A DNA stretch of 16,134 nucleotides from Candidatus Firestoneibacteriota bacterium (lineage in GTDB: Bacteria > Oederibacteriota > JAAXVQ01), in contig JAAXVQ010000012.1 in assembly GCA_013335425.1 (NCBI GenBank), forward strand, positions 1 to 16,134, in the 5' to 3' direction. The notes below the pieces were generated by a model, which saw only the letters and a program-made list of their open reading frames with translations, was not told the DNA's origin and ran no database searches. How positions within the stretch are numbered: position 1 is the stretch's first letter; each line of letters begins with the position of its first letter. Positions 8,073 through 13,676 of this stretch are shown in pieces. Position numbers and translations under genes: made by a program.

Positions 8073-8867
8073 TCAGGGCAGCATCAAGCGTTTGCTTACG
8101 CGCAGAACCAGGTTGCGCGAAGCCAAGCGGACGAAGGCCAGCGTGAGTTTGTTGACCAAGCCGGGTACCACGCGCTTGCGTCCGCGAAAGAGGGCACGCA
8201 CGCCGGCTTGGGCCACGGCCTCGGGCGTCAGGACCGTCATTCGGAAGGCCAAGGTGTCTTCCATTTGTGCCCGTTGGGCGAACTGCGTGGCGGTCGGGCC
8301 CGGACACAGGGCGGTTACGCTCACACCGGTACCCGCGAGTTCCGTGCTTAAGGCTTCGGAGAAACTCAGCACGAACGCTTTGGTGGCGCCGTAAACGGCC
8401 AGGTTGGGCATGGGGGCAAACGAACCCGTGGAACCGACATTGAGGATTTTTCCCCGCTTGCGTGCGATCATTGCCGGCAGAAAGAGATGCGTCAGCCGCG
8501 CCAAGGCGCGTATGTTGACCTGAAGCATGGTTTCCTGTGCGTGCCAGGGCGCATGGGCGTACTTGCCGGAAGCGCCCAAACCCGCGTTGTTGACCAAAAT
8601 GTCCACGGTCCGTTTCTGCCGGCGTACTTGGTCGAAAAGTTTTTCAGGTGCCTCGGGGCGTTCGAGATCCAGGGGCAAACACCAAGCATGGATGCCGTAG
8701 CGGGTCTCAATTTCCCAGGACGTTTCCGCCAACCCTTTGGCGCTGCGGGCCGCCAAAATCAGCTCATAACCCCGCGCAGCCAGTTCAAAACTCAGTGCAC
8801 GGCCGATCCCGCTGGAAGCACCTGTGATCAGGGCGGTTTTCGCCCCGGGGGTGATGAGTTTCGGCAT
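8073..8867 (-). CDS. Classical short-chain dehydrogenase/reductase (DltE-like, COG0300 type)
   Basis: 264 residues, the usual length for a classical SDR: a soluble NAD(P)-dependent oxidoreductase acting on an alcohol or ketone substrate. TGASSGIG (15-22) binds the cofactor, NNAG (93-96) stabilises the central sheet, and the catalytic set is N118, S146, Y159 and K163 (YGATK). PG (189-190) follows as expected. Arg41 after strand 2 (AARS) favours NADP(H). Start: ATG at 8867 with AAGGAG at 8881-8876 on the minus strand, 8 nt upstream. The gene converges on the giant gene and diverges from the methyltransferase gene. The substrate cannot be inferred; SDRs of this subgroup have varied or unknown substrates. 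Confidence 0.93.
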   Translation of the reverse strand: MPKLITPGAKTALITGASSGIGRALSFELAARGYELILAARSAKGLAETSWEIETRYGIHAWCLPLDLERPEAPEKLFDQVRRQKRTVDILVNNAGLGASGKYAHAPWHAQETMLQVNIRALARLTHLFLPAMIARKRGKILNVGSTGSFAPMPNLAVYGATKAFVLSFSEALSTELAGTGVSVTALCPGPTATQFAQRAQMEDTLAFRMTVLTPEAVAQAGVRALFRGRKRVVPGLVNKLTLAFVRLASRNLVLRVSKRLMLP

Positions 8868-8899
8868 TCGTTAGGCTCCTTGGCGTGTGGAATAACATC

Positions 8900-8929
8900 A
8901 CTATACCCGATGACCGGATATTTTTGCAA
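8900..8929 (-). promoter_or_regulatory. Candidate sigma-70-type promoter of the SDR gene
   Basis: Read on the minus strand: TTGCAA (8929-8924), 18-nt spacer, TATAGT (8905-8900). Each hexamer matches the consensus at 4/6 and 5/6 positions respectively. The predicted transcript start, near 8893, lies about 26 nt before the ATG and just ahead of the Shine-Dalgarno sequence. The assignment rests on sequence match only. Confidence 0.5.
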
Positions 8930-9019
8930 GGGCTGCGTAACGCAATCTCCCTTCACTGGCTGTGGTTTTTCCATTGCATTCCCCGGTAAGCGTGATAGAT
9001 TGAACCCACTTGTATTACC

Positions 9020-9025
9020 TATAAT
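9020..9025 (+). promoter_or_regulatory. Candidate -10 box (TATAAT) for the methyltransferase-mntP unit
   Basis: A perfect TATAAT sits 25 nt before the methyltransferase ATG, just ahead of the GGAGG at 9041-9045. The best -35-like hexamer, TTGAAC at 9000-9005, is only 14 nt away, shorter than the usual 16-18. The promoter may therefore be weak or activator-dependent, or the match may be chance. A leader this short leaves no room for a riboswitch. Confidence 0.4.
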
Positions 9026-9050
9026 TTTTCCCCGGCACTGGGAGGGCGGC

Positions 9051-9848
9051 ATGTCCGGATCAGGGGAACAGGCGTTTGATGAAGTGGCAGGCGAATACCA
9101 GCAAAAAGCCTTGGTGCAGCACCGGGCGGCGAAGAAATTGTTGGCTCTGGCGGAAGTTCGGGAGGGTGAAGACGTCCTGGATGTGGCTTGCGGTCCCGGG
9201 CATATCACCGATGCCCTTCGTTCCTTGACCACCGGGCGTGTGCTGGGCACGGACATCAGTGAAGGCATGCTGAACGAGGCCCGGCAACAGTATCCACGGC
9301 TGGAGTTCAGGCATATCGCGGCCGAGGACCTTGACTATGCCGGGGAATTCGACCTGGTGTTTTGCAACAGTTCCCTGCAATGGTTTGAGCACCCGGACCG
9401 GGCTCTGGCAGCCATGTTCCGGGCGCTGCGCCGGGGTGGGCGCTTGGCACTGGCTTGTCCCACGGCTTGGGGTCTCTTTGCGCAGGCAGTCGATTCTGTG
9501 ACCCAATACCCCGAGATTGCTCCGGTATTTAAACATTGGCGCAATCCCTGGTTTGTGTTGCCGGATTTGGCGGGTTACCGCGCCCTGGCCGAAGGGGCGG
9601 GTTTTGCCACGCGGCAGGCCGAGTTGGCCGAGGAAACCGAGACCCTGGCCTTGGAGCGGGCCTACCAGGTTTATCTCTCGGGCGCAGCCAACGGCTATAC
9701 GGGGCGAATGTATTATGCCGAAGATTTTCCGGAAACGTATGTTCGGGAGTTCAATGCCGGTGTACGCCGTGTCTTGGAGGCTCAAGCCGTGGCGGGCAAA
9801 GTGGCGGTGACGTTTACGCGTTTGTTTTATCTGGGGGAAAAAAAGTAA
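9051..9848 (+). CDS. Class I SAM-dependent methyltransferase (Tam/BioC-like)
   Basis: 265 residues. The SAM-binding motif is VLDVACGPG (42-50), with TDIS (67-70) at the end of strand 2. FCNSSLQWF (104-112) is the 'SLQW' motif shared by trans-aconitate methyltransferase and BioC malonyl-ACP methyltransferase, followed by FRALRRGGRLAL. The C-terminal half forms the substrate-capping region and does not settle which substrate is used. No bio genes are nearby, so BioC is not favoured. Start chosen at ATG 9051 because GGAGG lies 5 nt upstream and the protein then begins with the normal amphipathic N-terminal helix; the frame extends upstream to 8487 but that part overlaps the SDR gene and encodes nothing recognisable. 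mntP follows after 11 nt, so the two are probably co-transcribed. Confidence 0.88.
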   Translation: MSGSGEQAFDEVAGEYQQKALVQHRAAKKLLALAEVREGEDVLDVACGPGHITDALRSLTTGRVLGTDISEGMLNEARQQYPRLEFRHIAAEDLDYAGEFDLVFCNSSLQWFEHPDRALAAMFRALRRGGRLALACPTAWGLFAQAVDSVTQYPEIAPVFKHWRNPWFVLPDLAGYRALAEGAGFATRQAELAEETETLALERAYQVYLSGAANGYTGRMYYAEDFPETYVREFNAGVRRVLEAQAVAGKVAVTFTRLFYLGEKK

Positions 9849-9859
9849 AGGGGAGTCTC

Positions 9860-10420
9860 ATGTCGATTTGGATTATGTTGAGCCTGGCCGTGAGTTTGGC
9901 CATGGATGCCGGCGCCGTGGCCATTGGTTCTTCCATTAAGCTTTGCCGGGTCAATGCCGGACAAATGTTGCGCATGTCGTTGAGTTTCGGTTTTTTTCAA
10001 TTTCTTATGCCCGTGGTGGGCTGGGCGTTGGGGCGGGGCGTAGCCGGCCGCATTCAGAACATGGATCATTGGGTGGCGTTTGGGCTATTGACGTTGGTGG
10101 GCGGACATATGATCGCGGAGTCTTTTCACCCGCCCGCTGCCGGAAAGGAAAGCGCGGATCCGACACGCGGGTGGCGGTTGCTGATTTTATCCATCGCCAC
10201 CAGCATTGACGCCCTCGCCGTAGGTCTGAGCTTGTCCTTGCTGCGGGTAACCATCTGGCTGCCGGCAACGGTCATCGGCGTGGTCACGGCCGGGCTGACG
10301 GCTTTAGGGTTGCAGTTGGGCTGCCGCCTGGGCAATCTTTTCGGCCGCCGCATGGATTTGGCGGGCGGGCTTATCCTCATAGGCATCGGTGTGGGCATTT
10401 TGGTGGAACACCTTAAGTAG
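9860..10420 (+). CDS. mntP: Manganese efflux pump MntP
   Basis: 186 residues, the normal size for MntP, an inner-membrane Mn2+ exporter that protects against manganese excess. Six hydrophobic helices are apparent. Family motifs: SLAMDAGAVAIG with Asp16, GFFQFLMPVVGW (44-55), DHWVAFGLLTLVGGHMI (69-85), and ATSIDALAVGLSL (113-125) with Asp117, the counterpart of the second functional Asp. The C-terminus GGLILIGIGVGILVEHL is typical. Start: ATG at 9860 with GGGGAG at 9850-9855. It lies 11 nt behind the methyltransferase gene. In many bacteria mntP is controlled by a yybP-ykoY riboswitch or MntR; neither is visible here. Confidence 0.95.
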   Translation: MSIWIMLSLAVSLAMDAGAVAIGSSIKLCRVNAGQMLRMSLSFGFFQFLMPVVGWALGRGVAGRIQNMDHWVAFGLLTLVGGHMIAESFHPPAAGKESADPTRGWRLLILSIATSIDALAVGLSLSLLRVTIWLPATVIGVVTAGLTALGLQLGCRLGNLFGRRMDLAGGLILIGIGVGILVEHLK

Positions 10421-10449
10421 GGCGGCGGCGCGCCGCACCTGATTAGTTT

Positions 10450-10489
10450 AAATAAAAACGCCGGGAAGATTTTCCCGGCGTTTTTATTT
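10450..10489. terminator. Bidirectional intrinsic terminator (mntP / HD-GYP gene)
   Basis: A perfect 18-bp stem (10450-10467 with 10472-10489) has a 4-nt loop GATT. The GC core CGCCGGGAA is flanked by an A-rich left arm and T-rich right arm, giving a U-tract in both directions. It lies 29 nt after the mntP stop and 20 nt after the stop of the converging HD-GYP gene. A separate 12-bp palindrome, GCGGCGCGCCGC (10425-10436), precedes it and may add structure. Confidence 0.92.
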
Positions 10490-10509
10490 TGTGACTTTCA
10501 AGGATGACT

Positions 10510-11649
10510 TTAGGCGGTCGTGGTATTGTAAATTTCACGCATTTCTGCGATTCGGCTGATGAACAGTTGCACCAGTTCGGGATCAAAGTGGGACCCTGAA
10601 CCTTCCTGCAGCATGGACACCACTTGTTCCGGGGGGAACGGGTCTTTGTACGGACGCCGGGACGAAAGCGCGTCAAACACGTCAATGATGGCCGCCAGCC
10701 GGGCCGAGAGGGGAATTTGATTGCCCGCGATTTTTTGGGGATAGCCGCTGCCGTTCCATTTTTCATGATGGCAGGTGGCGATTTCCAAGGCGAGTTTCAT
10801 ATGCGGTCCGCGTCCCAGGATTTCGCCTCCCAAACTCGTATGCCGCTGCATGATTTCCCATTCGGCCGGGTCCAGTTTGGCCGGTTTTAAAAGCACGGCA
10901 TCGGGGATGGCCACCTTGCCGATATCGTGCATCATCATGGACAATTTTAAGGATTCCAGATCCTTGGGGGAAAAGCCCAAGGCCGGACCCAGGGCAAAGG
11001 CATAAGCCCCGCAGCGTTCGATGTGCAACCCCGTGTCGCCGTCACGGTATTTTTCCGCCTTGGCCATGTTGAGCATACTGTCCATATACGCGCGCTTGAC
11101 CTCGTCGTAAAGCCGGGCGTTTTCAATGGCAATGGAAATTTCGCGGGAAATGGCTTTTAGACTGCGGGCGTCGTCGGAGGTGAAGGTGCCGCGGGCTTTG
11201 TTGAGCACTTCCAATACGCCGATGCACTTGCCCTTGACCTCAATGGGCGTGGCAATGAGATTTTTGGTGACGAACTTGGATTTTTCATCCACCTTGTTGT
11301 AAAAGAAGGGGCTCTTGGCGGCTTCGGGAATAAGCAGGGTGCGTTTGGTTTGGAACGAACGCCCGGCCACGCCCTGGTCCGCGGGCATGCGAATGACCTT
11401 GAGAATGTCTTTTTTATCTCCGGTAGCCAGGTAAAATTTGAGTTGGTTGGTCTCGGCATCATAAATCAAAATGGACGAAGCCGTGGCCCCGACCGTTTTT
11501 TCCATCAAGTGCATGGAAAGGTTTAAAACTTCGTCGATTTCCAGCGAGGAGTTGATCAGACGGCGGATGCGATCCGGCACTTCGGAAACAAACGCATGGT
11601 TGGCGGCGCGGGCAACAGGTTTGGCTTTAGCAGTTTTTTTTGCGCGCAT
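10510..11649 (-). CDS. GAF/HD-GYP domain protein, likely cyclic-di-GMP phosphodiesterase
   Basis: 379 residues; cytosolic, with no membrane segment or signal peptide. After a Lys/Ala-rich N-terminus (1-20), a GAF sensor domain spans about 28-180, then an HD-GYP domain spans about 190-370. HD-GYP proteins hydrolyse c-di-GMP with two or three metal ions. The expected ligands are all present: D205, H209, H241-D242, H270, H294-H295 and D323, plus GYP (302-304) and RPYK (332-335). One departure is WNG where the family usually has WDG before GYP. There is no receiver domain, so input is through the GAF ligand rather than phosphorylation. Start: ATG at 11649 with GGGGGAG about 6 nt upstream on the minus strand. 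It ends just before the bidirectional terminator it shares with mntP. GAF ligand and output are unknown. Confidence 0.93.
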   Translation of the reverse strand: MRAKKTAKAKPVARAANHAFVSEVPDRIRRLINSSLEIDEVLNLSMHLMEKTVGATASSILIYDAETNQLKFYLATGDKKDILKVIRMPADQGVAGRSFQTKRTLLIPEAAKSPFFYNKVDEKSKFVTKNLIATPIEVKGKCIGVLEVLNKARGTFTSDDARSLKAISREISIAIENARLYDEVKRAYMDSMLNMAKAEKYRDGDTGLHIERCGAYAFALGPALGFSPKDLESLKLSMMMHDIGKVAIPDAVLLKPAKLDPAEWEIMQRHTSLGGEILGRGPHMKLALEIATCHHEKWNGSGYPQKIAGNQIPLSARLAAIIDVFDALSSRRPYKDPFPPEQVVSMLQEGSGSHFDPELVQLFISRIAEMREIYNTTTA

Positions 11650-11678
11650 GAGGTGCTCCCCCTAATAAATACTTTCAA

Positions 11679-11694
11679 TTCAATCATTGTGCCA
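11679..11694 (-). promoter_or_regulatory. Candidate sigma-54-like promoter of the HD-GYP gene
   Basis: On the minus strand TGGCAC is followed after exactly 5 nt by TTGAA. The sigma-54 consensus is TGGCAC-N5-TTGCA/T. The -24 half is perfect; the -12 half lacks the usual C. A start near 11670 would give a leader of about 21 nt. No sigma-54 activator gene is in the window. This is a pattern match in AT-rich sequence and could be chance. Confidence 0.3.
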
Positions 11695-11791
11695 CAATTT
11701 AGTGGTTGTGTAAAGTCTTGCCCTGGGGTTTTAACGGCAGATTTCGGCACAGAGGATATGAAAAGTTTTAACTTTTTCTTTCTCATCTATA

Positions 11792-12012
11792 GGCTCCTGA
11801 CGATCAATGAATTTCTGAAAAAATGGGGAAAACATGCCTGCCCAGCACCGGGGTTGGCAGCTAAACTCCGCCGATTCGCAGCCCACGGTGTGCCTAAGGT
11901 AGGAGGCGAGAGACCGGTTATCCGGAGGGTTTGATCGAGCGTAGCGCGAGGCAGGCATGTCGCTAAGGCCGTTTTCCCCGTTTTTTTAGAAATTCATTGA
12001 TCGTCAGGAGCC
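11792..12012. repeat. 221-bp inverted-repeat element (structured RNA or MITE-like candidate)
   Basis: Outer arms 11792-11833 and 11971-12012 are inverted copies matching at 40 of 42 positions. In a plus-strand transcript both mismatches become G-U pairs, so all 42 positions could pair. A further 11-bp inverted match (11832-11842 with 11950-11960, ACATGCCTGCC) continues inward after a 10-nt one-sided insert at 11961-11970. The interior, about 107 nt, is GC-rich and contains a small hairpin CCGG-TTAT-CCGG (11914-11925). There is no target-site duplication, no coding capacity and no transposase. The element ends 21 nt before the uppP promoter. It could be a miniature inverted-repeat element or an independently transcribed RNA; I recognise no known family. 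Confidence 0.85.
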
Positions 12013-12033
12013 GTCGCCTCTTCCGATATTCGC

Positions 12034-12062
12034 TTGCAGGTTCGGGATCGCCCGCTTATAAT
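12034..12062 (+). promoter_or_regulatory. Candidate sigma-70-type promoter of the uppP operon
   Basis: TTGCAG (12034-12039), 17-nt spacer, TATAAT (12057-12062). The -10 is perfect and the spacer optimal; the -35 matches 4/6. Transcription would start near 12069, giving a leader of about 85 nt before the uppP ATG. It lies immediately downstream of the inverted-repeat element. Confidence 0.65.
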
Positions 12063-12154
12063 TATGACCGCTCTTTATTTTTGGTTTGCAGAGGACGGGA
12101 TTTTCGCCGCGCGCGTTCCACCTCGCTATTTTTCCTCGGGAGACCCGACTGCCT

Positions 12155-12967
12155 ATGTTTTGGGAAGCGCTCGTGCTCGGATGCGTGCAAGGGTTGACTG
12201 AGTTTTTGCCCATCAGCAGCTCGGCGCATTTGACCCTTTTGCCGCAACTGTTTCATTGGAGAACCCCTTGGCTGAATTCCCTGAGTTTTGACGTGGCCCT
12301 GCACTTGGGGACCTTGCTGGCGTTGTTGCTGTATTTTTGGAAAGAAGTGGCGATCATGGCCGGGGCCTGGCTGCGTAAAGGCCTGACCCGGCAGGCCTGG
12401 TCGGATCCGAATTCCAAACTGGCCTGGTGGATTATCCTGGGTACTATTCCGGCCGTGATTTTAGGCTTTCCCTTTGAGAAGAAAGTGGAACTTTGGTTTA
12501 GAGCGCCGCTGGCCGTAGCCATAAGCCTCATGGCGGCCGGGTTGCTCATGGGCACAGCCGAGTACGTCTCCCGTAAGCAGAAAGCCCTCGGTGAGTTGAG
12601 CCTGGGGCAGGCGTTGGCGATTGGTTGTGCGCAGGCGTTGGCACTTATCCCCGGCGTGTCGCGTTCCGGCATTACCCTGACCGCCGGCCTGTTCGCCGGG
12701 TTTAAACGTGAAGACGCGGCACGCTTTTCTTTTCTCTTGGCCATGCCCGTAACCGCCGGTGCCTGTGTCCTGAAATTCAAAGACCTCTTCAAGCTCACTT
12801 CGAGCGCGGAGCTGGCCGCCACGGTGGCCGGCATCCTCAGCTCGGCGGTGGTGGGTTGGCTGTGCATTCACTTTCTGCTGGCCTATTTGCGGCGGAGCAG
12901 TTTATATATTTTTGTCATCTACCGGCTGTTTTTGGGGCTGGGGGTCGTCATTTGGTGTTTGGTTTAA
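12155..12967 (+). CDS. uppP: Undecaprenyl-diphosphatase UppP (BacA family)
   Basis: 270 residues, standard length. This polytopic inner-membrane enzyme removes a phosphate from undecaprenyl diphosphate, returning the lipid carrier for peptidoglycan and other envelope glycans; overproduction is linked to bacitracin resistance. Signature motifs: QGLTEFLPISSSAH (12-25) with the catalytic-site Glu, ALHLGT (48-53), and PGVSRSGIT (166-174) with the essential Arg170. About eight hydrophobic helices are visible. Start chosen at ATG 12155, where the family's N-terminal helix (FWEALVLGCVQGLTE) begins; a GGGAG lies about 12 nt upstream, rather far. A TTG at 12086 in the same frame would add 23 residues unlike the family and has no ribosome-binding site. 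First gene of an apparent four-gene operon; next gene after 33 nt. Confidence 0.95.
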   Translation: MFWEALVLGCVQGLTEFLPISSSAHLTLLPQLFHWRTPWLNSLSFDVALHLGTLLALLLYFWKEVAIMAGAWLRKGLTRQAWSDPNSKLAWWIILGTIPAVILGFPFEKKVELWFRAPLAVAISLMAAGLLMGTAEYVSRKQKALGELSLGQALAIGCAQALALIPGVSRSGITLTAGLFAGFKREDAARFSFLLAMPVTAGACVLKFKDLFKLTSSAELAATVAGILSSAVVGWLCIHFLLAYLRRSSLYIFVIYRLFLGLGVVIWCLV

Positions 12968-13000
12968 ACGCTCAGAGATTTGATTTTTCCGGAGGTTGAT

Positions 13001-13672
13001 ATGGATCCTTATTCCGCCCAACTGTTGGTGATGAACCAGATCGGACAGTGGTCGGCCCAATTCATCGGGCATGTGAAAATGTGGCTGATCTCCCTCGGCC
13101 TCATCCTAGTGGGCTTGGTGGTCGCCGAAAGCGTGCGTTATCTGGCCATAACCCTGCTGCGTCTTGTGAAGTTCGACGTGGTGGCCGGCCGCCGCGGCTG
13201 GACCAAGTTTTGGCAGCGTTTCCGCGCCGATGTCAGCCCCACATCCGCCATCGTACAATTTCTATTTTGGTTCACGTGGCTGGCTTGTTTCATGAAGGCT
13301 TTGGACCGTCTGGATACGGAGTGGCTGGCTTGGATAGGCCGGATGTATTTTACCTTCCTCCCCTTAACCGTGGCGGCACTGCTGATCGCCGGCTCGGCCG
13401 TGACGTTGGCCGGTTTTCTGGGCCACGCTTTGCGCACGGGCTTCGGCGGGCCGGGAGCGCTTTTGGCCGCGGCCTTGGTGCAAGCCCTGACTTATTCTTT
13501 GGGCGGCTACTATGTTCTGTCGGTCTTGGGCATAGAGGCGGCTTTGGCGCAGGGATTGACCTTGATCGTTTTTGGCGCCGTGACTTTAGGGATCGTGGCC
13601 GGTTGGGTCATTCACCCCGGTCGCGGTTTGCGTCCGGTTCTGCGGGTCGAAGATCCCGAGGAAGGTGGCTGA
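13001..13672 (+). CDS. MscS-like transmembrane-helix protein without channel domain
   Basis: 223 residues with five likely membrane helices (about 27-49, 82-100, 115-138, 153-175, 184-205). The pattern resembles the conserved TM-helix repeats found in some MscS-type mechanosensitive channel proteins. FDVVAGRRGW (58-67) follows helix 1, then SPTSAI, then long Gly/Ala-rich helices (GPGALLAAALVQALTY, LGIEAALAQGLTLIVFGA). It stops after IHPGRGLRPVL and lacks the cytoplasmic beta domain of MscS. Transport activity is therefore unproven; a membrane scaffold or small-channel role is possible. Start: ATG at 13001 with GGAGG 5 nt upstream; an in-frame TTG at 12980 precedes that ribosome-binding site and is rejected. 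Stop lies 4 nt before the debranching-enzyme ATG. Confidence 0.75.
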   Translation: MDPYSAQLLVMNQIGQWSAQFIGHVKMWLISLGLILVGLVVAESVRYLAITLLRLVKFDVVAGRRGWTKFWQRFRADVSPTSAIVQFLFWFTWLACFMKALDRLDTEWLAWIGRMYFTFLPLTVAALLIAGSAVTLAGFLGHALRTGFGGPGALLAAALVQALTYSLGGYYVLSVLGIEAALAQGLTLIVFGAVTLGIVAGWVIHPGRGLRPVLRVEDPEEGG

Positions 13673-13676
13673 ACCC

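Larger units (their letters stand above)
11650..12154. other. 505-bp intergenic region between divergent HD-GYP gene and uppP
   Basis: No gene is supported here. From left to right it holds the minus-strand ribosome-binding site and a sigma-54-like site for the HD-GYP gene (11679-11694). A small hairpin follows (AAAAGTT-TT-AACTTTT, 11761-11776). Next come the 221-bp inverted-repeat element (11792-12012), a sigma-70-type promoter (12034-12062) and an apparent 5' leader of about 85 nt before uppP. Short frames crossing it (for example 75 codons on the minus strand at 11731-11958) lack a ribosome-binding site and resemble no family. Confidence 0.8.

Noticed and set aside
8487..9050. Upstream extension of the methyltransferase frame
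   Set aside because: It overlaps the SDR gene on the other strand and encodes nothing family-like; ATG 9051 has a GGAGG and the expected N-terminus.
9026..9050. yybP-ykoY manganese riboswitch for the mntP unit
   Set aside because: The predicted leader before the methyltransferase is about 20 nt, and only 11 nt separate it from mntP, far too short for that riboswitch.
9060..9785. 241-codon open frame on the minus strand
   Set aside because: Antisense to the methyltransferase, whose SAM motifs are clear; no ribosome-binding site or family resemblance.
11893..11902. Possible 23S rRNA fragment (CCTAAGGTAG, also the core of the I-CeuI site)
   Set aside because: Only this short stretch matches; the flanking bases do not follow 23S rRNA or the full homing-endonuclease site.
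11731..11958. 75-codon minus-strand frame across the inverted-repeat element
   Set aside because: No ribosome-binding site, composition unlike a protein, and it crosses arm and interior of a structured repeat.
11792..12012. Insertion sequence with transposase
   Set aside because: Only 221 bp, no coding capacity, and no flanking target duplication; kept as an unclassified inverted-repeat element instead.
12086..12154. TTG start extending UppP by 23 residues
   Set aside because: No ribosome-binding site precedes it and the extra residues do not resemble UppP N-termini.
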